From Kitagawia praeruptora (lineage: Eukaryota > Streptophyta > Magnoliopsida > Apiales > Apiaceae), in NCBI GenBank assembly GCA_037693485.1, contig CM075346.1:121818001-121882000 (forward strand): DNA of 64,000 bases, given 5' to 3'. The notes under the pieces are model-generated. The model saw only the letters and a list, made by a program, of their open reading frames with translations. It did not search any database and had not been told where the DNA came from. Below are positions 54,283 to 64,000 of this stretch, in pieces (the first letter of the stretch is position 1; each line of letters opens with the position of its first letter). The translations under genes were made by a program, and so were the position numbers.

Positions 54283-55560
54283 ATGAGTAATTATGCAAAT
54301 TGGAACGAGCTACCCAGTGAATTACTCTTAATTATAGCACATAAGTTGAGTTCTTGCGAGGATTTAGGTAGATTTTCAGCTGTATCCAAATCATGGAAAT
54401 CCGTACTTTCTGGATTGAGCATAGACGAGAAGCCATTGCTTCCTCCCGAGTCTTCACTTCTCTTTCTTGCCGTACAAGTTGTCGAATATGAATATGAAGA
54501 GGGCTTGGATGAGGATGATGGTGGTGAGAGGGAGAACAACGATGATGGTGAGGGTGCGAACAACAATGATGGTGAGGGTGAGAATGGCGAGGCTGCATTT
54601 GATGCATGGTATGATTATCGAAAATATTCAGTTGGGAAAATTCATGGTTTATATCGGCTAACAACAGGAAAAAAAATATTATATAGAGTTACCGGAAGCT
54701 TCTGGAAAACTAATTTTAGGAACAAATAAAGGATGGATGCTAACGATAGGAAGAGATTTGCAAATCAATCTGTTGCATCCTTTATTACGACAACAAATTC
54801 CACTTCCTTACATGGGCACCTTTCCCCTGTAGTTCGATTTCATCTCACAAGAAGAAGCATCTGAAAAGTTTATTCGAAAAGTTGCAATATCTTCTAAAGT
54901 ACAACCATGTAAATGTGCTGATAACTCCAGATTCCGATGGGGTTCTTCCTCGCCTTGTATTTGCTTAGGTGCGGTGTAGCTGCTGGTGGGTGACTGCAAA
55001 ACAACACTGGAAGGGGGGTTTGGGCCTGCGGTGCCTCCGGCGTGAGAATAGGAGAAGGCTTTTGGAAGATAATATCAAGAAGGTGGAGTATCTACATTGT
55101 GGAAGGTGTGTGTATGTAGGCCAAGGATTAGGGTTTTGGGGTATGTGCCTGCAATCATGAGAGTTGAATCCTAGGTAGAAAGGACACACGGGTCTCGTGG
55201 ATGCATGACACGTGTCCAAGGGAATAATTGTGGAAAAATGTGTCGGGCATATTCAAGAGTGTGACATCCTCATTCTTGGATTATGCTCATTATTGACATT
55301 CATTAGTTGTCACTGTCAGATGGGGACCTTGATGATGATTGAGTTCAAGGTGTCACGTGCGCTGTCAACAGGACCTTGAGGGTATACCTGTGGTTCGGGC
55401 TCGTTAGCGGGAGGCGCCCCGAGCCATGTGGATGGCCGGGTCCAGATCATTTGGAAAGTAGCCTATCATATGCAGTTTTGGATGATGCTATGTGTTCGTC
55501 TAACCCAATTGTAATGACGGTTTATGGTAAAAATGGATTTTTGTCCTTTGTTAGATTAAG
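54283..55560 (+). pseudogene. F-box/DUF295 protein gene, broken
   Basis: ATG at 54283 leads into an F-box (NWNELPSELLLIIAHKL, then RFSAVSKSWKSVL). A normally short variable region is expanded by an acidic minisatellite (GEG and NND repeats, 54516-54590). The DUF295 part follows (FDAWYDYRKYSVGKIHGLY). An eight-A run near 54668-54675 has one base too many and shifts the frame. In the other frame the domain continues (GKLILGTNKGWMLTIGRD, HPLLRQQIPLPYMG) until a TAG at 54830-54832, and on to CADNSRFRWGSSSPCICLG. It then breaks off at about 54968 and resumes near 55463 (SYAVLDDAMCSSNP, MTVYGKNGFLSFVRL). F-box proteins are SCF ubiquitin ligase adaptors; this copy is unlikely to make a full product. 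Confidence 0.85.
54968..55462. mobile_element. insertion of unknown family inside the F-box pseudogene
   Basis: The DUF295 coding similarity stops and restarts on either side of this 495-bp stretch. The insert is GC-richer than its surroundings (GTTTGGGCCTGCGGTGCCTC) and has no ORF. It reads like a solo LTR, but I could not identify TG..CA ends with a target duplication, so the boundaries are approximate. Confidence 0.45.
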
Positions 55561-55810
55561 GGGGTGTATTCAATTGGAATTTTGAAGGATTTTTTTTTGG
55601 ATTTTAGAAATCCATGGGTATTCAATTTGGATATACACTGAGGTAGTAGAATAATAGAACGAGTTTCTTCTAGGCAGTGCCACAGTAGTAGTCATAATTG
55701 CTAGTATTTTTCTCTTTCCTTTGGAAAATGCTAGAGCTCCCAAAATATCACCCAAAATAGCTCCCAAAATTGATGTGGCATGATGGCCCCCTGTATTCAC
55801 ATTAATAGAA
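55561..55810. other. unassigned repeat-like DNA
   Basis: GGGGTGTATTCAATTGG followed by TTGGATTTTAGAAATCCATG looks like one end of a small DNA transposon; the other end was not found. Confidence 0.3.
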
Positions 55811-57102
55811 CCAATTAAAATAAATCATTTTTCATAATACTTAAACAATACTTTTTCTATTCTCTTTCTCTTTCTAATGAGAGTCGACTCCCATCTTCAT
55901 ATCTAGGGTTCTAGCCGCCAATTTTTCCACTCTTCACTCTTCTTCAAACCCTTCACCAATTAAGCCCCCTTCGGTCTTCCATCATCTCTTCTATATTCTA
56001 GTTTTTTCAATAAAATCGAGCTTTTGATCCAAAAGTTTCGAAATAACATTCTTTGAATTCTTAAGATTTTTGTATCGCTTTGTGCAAGTTTGTTTTGTTA
56101 AGTTATTAGTTGTATCGCTTTATGCGAGTACTCTTGTGTTTGCTGCATTGAAGCTAGTAGACTTATTGAATGTTGTAGGTGATTAGAAGGACATGAATAT
56201 GTGCAAGATAATTTAGTTTGCATGCTCTGAATACAAGTAGGTGCGTTAGAGAGATTTTTTTGCTTGGGATTGAGTATGTTTTGCCACCAAGTGAGTTTTT
56301 GAGCCTTATTGCATATTTGTTGCAATTTATTCGTTTGCTTGAGTGTCCACGGATTGTTTGCATTGCTAGCAGTTGTTTGAGGTCTTTCTTGAAACGCATG
56401 ACATTATTTGACGTTTAAAATGATAAAGGCATTTAGGAATAACCGCATATTTTCCCATATTACCACACCATATTTACATGATCAATTAGTTAACCCGTTG
56501 AGCTTAATCCTATTTTTCGGTGACATACCACATTACTTGCCTAGACCTTTTTCTTGTTGGAATTGAGTGATACACTTACCCTTGTTCTTGAGTAAATATT
56601 CTTTTGTGAGTGGATTGTGAGTGTTTGCTTGTTTTTGCGTATGAGATCCCGAGTTTTGTCTCAAAGATGTACTCTTGTAGTCTTAGCATGTTTACTAACT
56701 TATTCTTACATTTGACATGGACTTGTGAGAACTTATGCATGTTCATTGAGTAGACTATGTGAATACTTGCACTTTCGACACCAAGACATTGCGTATTTAC
56801 TTTGATTCTTAAGTTGATATGGCATGAGAGGATTTGACGGTATGGTAGGATATTAGCTCTAGATTAATTGCATTTTCATTCAGTTGCATTCATGCAGTGC
56901 ATTGCATTAGGTTAAATGGATTTTGTGGGTACATTCGCTATAGGCCCTCACGAGACCTTACTCGTCCACTAGGGCTACCTAAGGGTTTAAAGGGCTTGTT
57001 GCATATGCCAAATGCAACCGTGATCACCTACAGAAGTGGTACTAATTAGGTAGTGTTAGTTGTTTATGCTTGAGGACAAACATCGATTTAAGTTTGGGGG
57101 TG
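55811..57102 (+). other. probable internal relic of an Athila-like gypsy element
   Basis: No gag or pol frame remains. The last 200 bp (GCTTGAGGACAAACATCG, then ATTTAAGTTTGGGGGTG) is the standard sequence before the 3' LTR in Athila-like elements, with the polypurine tract at about 57090-57102. Earlier sequence is pyrimidine-rich and leader-like near 55860-55990. The left boundary is not determined. Confidence 0.5.
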
Positions 57103-58470
57103 TGATAAGTGGATTTTATATCCACTTGGAACGTTTCATATCGGCTTAAATTGATTATCTTGGACTCAAGTTTGTTGTAGTTTTGATGTGTTTTATTTAG
57201 TTGTGCAGATTTACAAGAATGTTGATTAAGGTTGATGCTTCTATCGTTTTTTGAGGTTAAATTAATTAAAATTCGGATTTTCTGAGAATGGTTGCGCAGT
57301 CTACACTATTTTGGCCATATCTGGAGTTCTAGAAGTCCGTTTGAGGCTCGTAAGCAGTCCACGCGAAGCTAACGAGATTCTATATCATTCTAAAGTGGTC
57401 CAGATGTCCAATTACTACTGGAACGGTCCAGAAATAATGAAGAAAAGTCAGTTACGAATTTTCCTTAAAAACAGACTCAGTTTAGGAAACGTATTTTGCA
57501 GAAATTCTATTATAATTCTGTTTTGGTATTTTCTTGCTGGGCAAGACTTGTAGAGCCTATATAAACACATCCAACCCTTGTAATTTGTATCATTAGGATA
57601 AAACGATTACATATCAATTACTCTAGTTTATTTTTAATCTTTCATATCTTGTTTATTATCATGGTTTCACTTGATCCCATGATGACGAGTGGTTCGATTA
57701 TGAACTAATCGTTGTCATGGGATTCTAACGGATTTATTTATGGAGCTTTAGTATCTTGATGCTTTAAAGATCTGTGTGTGATGTATATCTGATATCCTCG
57801 TATGGTTATGCTTAATTGTTAGATGCGTAGCTAACATCTAATTTGTTAATCTCTTGTGAAGTGAAAGTGGATCTTGAGATTTAGAACTTGCCATGTTAGC
57901 ATAGGTTCATGATTGTTTATCAACATGATTCGTAGTATGAGATGAGAATACTTATATTGCCCTATGTGATCATTATGGATAACTTGTTCTTCAACCGTTA
58001 TGTTTTCAAATTCTATAGACATATAGGGTCTAAGCATAATTGGTGTCTATTCATCTTCTATCTCTTTTGTGGATGTATGTTTAGTTTGGTATACGTATAC
58101 TGAGAGGTAGCGTGTACTTGTTTCATGTTATCCGATCAGATATCATAACCATTGCATATAGTGATTAAAGGCGTCAGATCTAAGCAAAGTATTTAATGAA
58201 GTTAGGATTCCATGGTTTATCTTGCAGAAGTAATTTGATTTAAATTCTTGTTAGTTAGTTAATTCTTAGTTTGTTAATTTACTTCCTTAGTTAATTTTAG
58301 TTAATTAAAACCTAAATCTTGTTATTTATCTTAGCAGTGATTAATAACCATACATTGTTGCATAGGTGCATGAACTGAATTGAAACCATAACCAGATCTC
58401 TGTGGGAACGAACTTGACTTCTATCTGTATTACTTGTGACCACGTACGCTTGCGTGAATTAGTGCAAACA
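57103..58470 (+). repeat. LTR of an Athila-like gypsy family, plus orientation
   Basis: It starts TGATAAGTGGATTTTATATC after the polypurine tract and ends CGCTTGCGTGAATTAGTGC then AAACA. The same family occurs in minus orientation at 58920-60559, sharing ATACATTGTTGCATAGG, CCAGATCTCTGTGGGAACGA-type and CTTGTGACCACGT blocks. No 5' LTR for this element is in the window. Confidence 0.8.
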
Positions 58471-58542
58471 AGTCTACTTGTTTGGACATGGTTGGATGTC
58501 ACATTCTTAAAGAAACGTGATAGGAGCTGTTTAAGGCATGAC

Positions 58543-58722
58543 TGTTGGGAGTTGTCCCACATCGTTTGTGGGAGGGGCAGATAGCTAGTTTATAAGCAGC
58601 CAGATAACTCCATTAGTATGAGGCCTTTTGGGATGTGCCCAAAAACAAATCCGTGCGGACCGAACCCAAAGTAGACAATATCATACTAATGTGGAGTTAA
58701 GGCCTGCTTAGCAAGCCCAACA
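58543..58722 (+). repeat. 5' LTR of TRIM-1
   Basis: 180 bp. It contains AGTTTATAAGCAGCC, probably a TATA-like element, and TAATGTGGAGTTAAGG near its end. Confidence 0.88.
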
Positions 58723-58919
58723 AGTGGTATCAAAGCTTCAGGTTATAACGGTCCATGATAACAATCTCAAAGGGCTCTATAATGGATCCAAGGAAAAGGC
58801 AGATGGGTTATTCCAGGCTGGGCTTAAGGAGGAGCAAGTGCGCCTTCCGCCTTCCAGTATGGGCCTAGGGGGAGCCCGATAGCCAGGAACTTCCAATATG
58901 GGTCAAGGGGGAGCATATC

Positions 58920-60559
58920 TGTTATGCTAAACTCACGCAAGCGCACGTGGTCACAAGTAATATATAAGGTTAAGTCCAAATTCGTTCCCACAGGGATCTG
59001 GTTAAGTTTTACTCAGAAAATATGCCTATGCAACAATGTATGGTTTTAATTCACTGCTAAGAAAAATAACAAATTGGATTTTTATTAACTACTAAATTAA
59101 TTATAAAACTAAAGATTAACTAATTAAAGAGATTAAAGTCGAATTACTAATATGAGAATAAAACATGGAATCCTAGTTTCATCATCTACTTCACTTAGAG
59201 TTGCAGCCTTTAATTAAAACATGCGATGGTTTTGATATCTGATCGAATAACACGAAAAGAGTAAAAGTTACCTCTCGATATACTAGTACCAATCTACGCA
59301 TACATCCACAAAAGAGATAGAAGATGAATAGGCACCTATTATGTTTAGACCCTATATCTCTATAGAATTTGAAAACATAAAGGTTGAAGCACAAGTTATC
59401 CACTTAGATCACATAGGGTAGCATAATATCTCTATTCATGCCACAAATCATGATGTTCAAACATCAACCTATCCTATGCTAGCATGGCAAGTTCTAAATC
59501 TCGAGATCCACTCTCGCTTCACAAGAGATTAACTATTCAATTTAGATGTTAGCTACGCATCTAAAAGCATTAAGATTAACCATACGAGGATATCAAGAAT
59601 TCACCACACATAAATCTTTAAGGCATGCAAACTACTAAGCTACATAGATAAATCCACTAGGATCCCACGATAACGATTAGTTCATAATCGAACCTTTCGT
59701 CACCATGGGATTTGACGAAAGCATGATATTAAACAAGATAATGAAGATGAAGATGAATAAATCAATAATAGAATAAGGTTCAGTGAACAAATCCGTGAAA
59801 GTAACAAGCATCCAAAAGATACGCCTCCACAAAGGAATACAAGAAAACTATATCTAGATCTTCTTGTCGTCACGATCCTCGCCTTGGCTTCTCTCTGGTG
59901 CTCTGAACGAAATCAGTGTGTAAATTGTGTAGATAGGTGATTTTTCTGTGCCCCAAGGTGTGTATTTATAGCCCTTAAGTGCCTCCTTGACCAAGCAATT
60001 ACCGTAATTGAAATAGGATAGAATTCCAGTAATTTTCCATCTTTGATTGGATTAGAAGTGCAATTCCTATGTTTAATTATGATTCTGGAAGTTTCTGGTC
60101 GTTCAAACATCTTCCATACTGATTAGAATTAGCAAACTAAGCAATTTCCTTCTCAACATCGGTTTCCAGCAACATTCTGCAAATTTCCCGCAGCCAGGCA
60201 CGGCCGCGCGGCCCTGTAGTGCAAACCAGGCGCGCCCGCGCGCTTACAAACTCTGGAGACCTGTCAGGCGCGCCCGCACGCGGATATAACTGAAACTGAG
60301 CGCGCCCGCGCCCAAGGTTTACTGCACAGCCTGAATTCTTTTCCACTTCTGATTTTACCTCCGCTTTCAAATGCAACTCTAAGCTCTTGCTTTCTCGACA
60401 CTAAAAACACCATATCACCACTGAATGCAATACCTACACCTAGAAATACAACCTGCACGAATCTCACAAAAACACATTAAAACACATAAATACTTGAGGT
60501 ACAAGACACCAATTGAAGTCGAATTAGAATGATCCAAGTGGATATAAATCCACTTATCA
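58920..60559 (-). mobile_element. solo LTR of the Athila-like family, inside TRIM-1
   Basis: Read on the minus strand it begins TGATAAGTGGATTTATATCC at 60559 and ends GCGTGAGTTTAGCATAACA at 58920. It is flanked by an exact ATATC duplication (58915-58919 and 60560-60564). No internal region remains. It is the inverted relative of 57103-58470, and about 270 bp longer. Confidence 0.92.
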
Positions 60560-60583
60560 ATATCACATAGAATGGTGGCAGAT

Positions 60584-60863
60584 TCGACAGGTGTCGAGCC
60601 CGATGTGTGAAGGAGGAGATTGTTGGGAGTTGTCCCACATCGTTTGTAGGAGGGGAAGATAGCTAGTTTATAAGCAACCAAATAACTCCATTAGTCGACA
60701 GGTGTCGAGCCCGATGTGTGAAGGAGGAGATTGTCGGGAGTTGTCCCACATCGTTTGTAGGAGGGGCAGATAGCTAGTTTATAAGCAACCAAATAACTCC
60801 ATTAGTATGAGACCTTTTAGGATAATATCATACTAATGTGGAGTTTGCTTAGCAAGCCCAACA
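60584..60863 (+). repeat. 3' end of TRIM-1 with 111-bp tandem duplication
   Basis: TCGACAGGTGTCGAGCCCGA and the purine tract GTGTGAAGGAGGAGA are followed by the first 70 or so bases of the LTR. The whole unit is then repeated (LTR starts at 60621 and 60732). The second copy runs on to the true LTR end at 60863. Confidence 0.88.
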
Positions 60864-60868
60864 ATAAC

Positions 60869-62690
60869 CACAGGCCTTGTTTGCATCACTCCGAGTGCAT
60901 GTATATAATTTCATTTTAGATGTTATATTGTCGTTAGTTTGTGATTGAATTAAGAATTGTCTGCTAATGTTGCTTTAAATACACATCATACAATACCAAA
61001 AATGCAAATATGTATGGTTGCTTGTGATTATGGAAGGTCTTGTGCAAGGCTGGGTAGCCATAGTAATGGGAATTCTATGAGGCAGCATTCCCTGGTTCAC
61101 TATGATGATTGTCCACAAAAGATGGAGTCTTCTACAAAAAATAGACGACGCACTGGCGTTTTCCACACTCACGCTGTTGCGAGCTTCCAAGGCGGCTTCC
61201 TAACTGGCATTTTTGCTGAGCCTTCACTCTTAGCTTGTTTCTGCCAATTCCTGATTCAAGGGGAGGAATCTATGTCAGCTCGGGTGGTGCCCAAATAGGT
61301 AATTAAACAACTTGTTGATGGTGGCTTTATCATCGGATGGAATATTGTTGTCACGTCCATTATTTGTGTGGTCATAAGTTTTATGATTCGGTTATGAATG
61401 TCCGGGGAACATTTGATCATCGGAGATGATGCAGTGCATGGAGAAGAGACGTATGCGTTGGGGGTAGAGAGAAGTATGATGAGCCAAAGTATGGTGGTGT
61501 TCGTTCTTCTAATAATTCGGAGCATTACAAACCTCGATTGGTGCTACCCAAGTTATTTGAATACTGTATTATTTTGTCCAGTAAAAGTGTCATGTGCATA
61601 ATTTAAAAGGAGTTTTAATATTTTAAAATTTGCTTGTTATTCGGGTTGTAACTTGTACTAGTAAAGCAATGCAATCGATGGAAATTTACTTGTTAATCTT
61701 TTTTACTTTTAGTTGATTTAAATATTTGTTAATTATTCTCTTTTAGTTGTTAAGAATAAACGGATTAAATTAATAATGTTAAACAATTCAGAGATATTCT
61801 TTTTTCAAATTAAAAACTGTTTAAACAACAAAAAAATGTTTTAAAATTACTAAAATTATAATAAAATAAAAAATTTTGAATTAATTGATTGAGAATCTGC
61901 ATCGATAATATAAAATGAATTATACTGTACTTATTTGAATTTAACCTTGGTACTTGGTTCATCATCGGAGGTTTCTATATGAAGAAAATGTTACTCCTAT
62001 AATGATAGAAATAGCAAAATAAAAGTTGGGTCTGAGTATATATATATTATATATAAAATATTTTTCAAACAAAACCTTCCTTTTCAAGCATAATCATATA
62101 TATATAATTATTGTCAGTTCATACCATTTAAAGATTCTAAGTCAATAAAATTCATGTCTTAAAAATTCAGTTCATAATAAATAAAATAAAACTCATGTAA
62201 TATTAAAAATATTCTAAACATAGTACAAGTATTATTGTAATATTAAAAAAGATTTGTGTATCGCACGAATTTTATGCTAATATATATAATTTTGACACTA
62301 TTTGATTTATTACATAAATTTAGTTATACTTTATATTACTTAATAATATTTTGATAAAATTATAATTATTTTCATAAAATATTAAATATTTATTAAAATG
62401 TGTAATTACATTAATTTATTCAAATATCTAATATAAATTTAAAATTTATAAATTATTTTAAGATTATTATATTTACTAATATGCAATTTAAGTTTTTTTT
62501 TCATAATTAATATGTTTAAAAATTCAAGATTATTAATTTTAATTAGTTTATTTAATATATAATTATATCAAAATAAATTATTTATATTTATATTTCATTT
62601 TATATATTATATATTTTTAAGTATACTTTTTTTTACTGTATTATAAAATTTGAACAATGGAAAGAATTTCATCAACTTTAATTTGGTGGC
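60869..62690. other. AT-rich intergenic DNA, no supported gene
   Basis: A 113-codon plus-strand frame at 60957-61298 has no recognisable domain and no repeat-family signature. The rest is very AT-rich with ATATATA tracts near 62040 and 62100. Confidence 0.55.
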
Positions 62691-62693
62691 GTG

Positions 62694-62749
62694 ATTATGG
62701 TGCAGGACAAACATAAATGTAATTATGGTGTAGGACAAACATAAATGAA
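62694..62749. repeat. 28-bp tandem duplication
   Basis: ATTATGGTGYAGGACAAACA followed by TAAATG occurs twice back to back, starting at 62694 and 62722. Confidence 0.93.
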
Positions 62750-63086
62750 CGTGTTATGTATGAATAGGTTGACCTGACTTTTTTTTTTTTTGACGAAATG
62801 CAAAGGATTATAATACTAAATCAAGCCAATAAAACAGCGGGACAAACCCCCGACTGTAGATACGACCAGGTTGAAAAAACAATAAATTGTTTCCAGATCG
62901 TGCAACAAATTGAACTGAAAAGTTCTTGAAGCTAAAAAACGAATTCGAAGATATTCGAAAAGATCCAAACTGCGCCAACATCCCTGAAAGCAGCGATATT
63001 ACAATTGACCACATCACGTAAGATCCGTTGATACCCCAGTGTTCAGAAGCCTCAGTTGTATAAACTAAGGTGAGAGGAACGATCCT

Positions 63087-63207
63087 CCAGCTATCTACAT
63101 GCCGGATACCAGCTATAGACATGCCGAAAATGGAATCCCCAAAAGGATGAGTAATACCCCAGCTATCTACATGCCGGATACCAGCTATAGACATGCCGAA
63201 AGTGAAG
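63087..63207. repeat. 72-bp direct repeat
   Basis: CCAGCTATCTACATGCCGGA followed by a TACCAGCTATAGACATGCCG segment starts at 63087 and again at 63159. It lies in a minus-strand open frame (62808-63308, repeating GMSIAGIRHVDSW) that I judge to be repeat-derived. The T-run followed by GACGAAATGCAAAGGATTA near 62779 suggests the end of a retroposon-like sequence. Confidence 0.85.
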
Positions 63208-63704
63208 ACTCCTAACAGATAATATTGAACAATTTTTGGTTGTGAGTGGTGAACTCTTGCAATAATCGTTAGCATCCCAGCTTCGATGTGGACTTTCCAG
63301 ATCCCCAAAATATCAGCAAAATCATTCTCAGCAGGTCTGATATATTGTAGACCTTCATTAAACCAAACAAACCAAAATAACTCTCACAAGGAGAGACAAA
63401 CAAACTCTCACAAGGAGAGACAAATAAACCCAATTAATGGGTAAGCAAGTCAAAAAACTCACAATCCTCACAGAAGGAGGATGATTATTGAAGGAAATAA
63501 AAAACTAGACAAGAAAAAGGCCTCCGGTCGGTGGATAAATTCACCGCCGGAGGAGAAGAGGCAATGAAGACGAAGGAGACGCAGGAAAAGAGGGAGAGAA
63601 AAGACTATAGGTTGACTGACTTAAATTTGCACAGAATATGATAAAGGGTATTATAGTAAAATGTGCAAACTGCATTGAGTAATATTGAACTGCATTTAGA
63701 AATC

Positions 63705-63874
63705 ATGTTAAACATTGAATTGTAGCGAGCAGTTGGCCTCAAAAGATCAATATGTTTATCTGAAGATGATTTTCCCAGTTCAATTCCCTTTTTTAAACTC
63801 TCTCCCTCCTCAAGTGAAGCGCCTGCAGGAGCAGAAAGGTCCAATTTAGAGTCAAGAGGATCGCATTCTTCATG
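63705..63874 (-). other. exon-like segment of an unidentified host gene
   Basis: On the minus strand, after an AG acceptor at 63875-63876, the frame reads HEECDPLDSKLDLSAP and then SDKHIDLLRPTARYNSMFN, with balanced codon use unlike the AT-rich surroundings. The open frame continues to a TAG at 63605. The true exon end is unclear because no good donor follows. Upstream exons would lie beyond the window. I do not recognise the protein. Confidence 0.4.
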
Positions 63875-64000
63875 CTATTAAGAAATAATATATTAATAAA
63901 TTTAACACTTTCCAATAAACCACTCTACAACACCGTAAAACAAGCCACAAGTTATATCCCAGCATAACCTGATAGAATAGGTTAAAAATACACACTGAAC

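Larger units (their letters stand above)
58543..60863 (+). mobile_element. TRIM-1: miniature LTR retrotransposon carrying a nested solo LTR
   Basis: The 5' LTR (58543-58722, 180 bp) runs TGTTGGGAGTTGTCCC to GCAAGCCCAACA and is followed by the methionine primer site TGGTATCAAAGC at 58725. The 3' LTR (60732-60863) has the same ends with an internal deletion. The flanks ATGAC and ATAAC differ by one transition. Without the nested LTR the element is about 680 bp with no coding capacity, the definition of a TRIM. Confidence 0.85.

Noticed and set aside
54332..54664. His-rich minus-strand ORF
   Set aside because: Antisense shadow of the acidic minisatellite in the F-box pseudogene.
60957..61298. 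113-codon plus-strand ORF
   Set aside because: No domain, no repeat signature, no splice or start context that distinguishes it from chance.
62808..63308. 166-codon minus-strand ORF with an internal 24-residue repeat
   Set aside because: The repeat is a DNA duplication of 72 bp, which keeps frame by chance; the sequence resembles retroposon tail DNA.

Overview
This is nuclear DNA from a flowering plant, almost certainly a dicot. It is AT-rich and intron-bearing, has few intact genes, and is dominated by plant retrotransposons (Ty1/copia, Ty3/gypsy, RTE-type LINE, TRIM, LARD) and small DNA transposons (Stowaway, Tourist, hAT, Helitron-like). The species cannot be fixed from sequence alone. 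One host gene is well supported: a six-exon minus-strand nucleoredoxin-like gene at 35315-43719. All exon junctions keep phase and the model gives 664 residues. Its three thioredoxin-fold domains all lack the WCxxC redox site, and its N-terminus looks like a plastid transit peptide. An F-box/DUF295 gene (54283-55560) is a pseudogene. Two exon-like pieces of unidentified host genes lie at 5548-5829 and 63705-63874, both on the minus strand.

Layout. 1-5447: the 3' part of a decayed copia element (gag-pol with three nonsense codons, polypurine tract, 3' LTR). 5548-10898: a host exon fragment, tandem duplications, Helitron-like ends, a long-TIR MITE, and two of three copies of a fold-back palindromic element. 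10899-14425: a 3.5-kb solo LTR with target duplication ACAGC. 15166-17593: a 5'-truncated RTE LINE with an exact 18-bp target duplication. 18161-35176: a Ty3/gypsy element with target duplication ATAAT, split by a SIRE-type copia element with an extra long ORF (20992-33090). The right end of that copia, together with part of gypsy pol, has been deleted. The gypsy element lies 138 bp past the stop codon of the nucleoredoxin-like gene. 35315-43719: that gene, with a 707-bp hAT element in intron 4 (the 37136-38005 intron) and Helitron-like and tandem-duplicated DNA in the large intron. 43720-47077: intergenic DNA with a Stowaway MITE and a SINE-like unit. 47078-53922: a Tourist MITE split by a 6.4-kb LARD that keeps a scrap of Tat-type RNase H. 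54283-55560: the F-box pseudogene. 57103-60863: two oppositely oriented LTRs of one gypsy family, the second a solo LTR nested in a TRIM. 60864-64000: AT-rich DNA and an exon-like piece.

The most unusual signal is a 9-bp motif, TCAACGGAT or its complement ATCCGTTGA. I count 25 exact copies and several one-base variants, all inside the nested copia element: in its LTRs, gag, pol linker, pol-to-ORF3 spacer and ORF3. Because it is read in different frames and on both strands in different ORFs, it appears to be maintained as DNA or RNA, not as peptide. The second notable item is the cysteine-less, apparently plastid-targeted nucleoredoxin-like gene.
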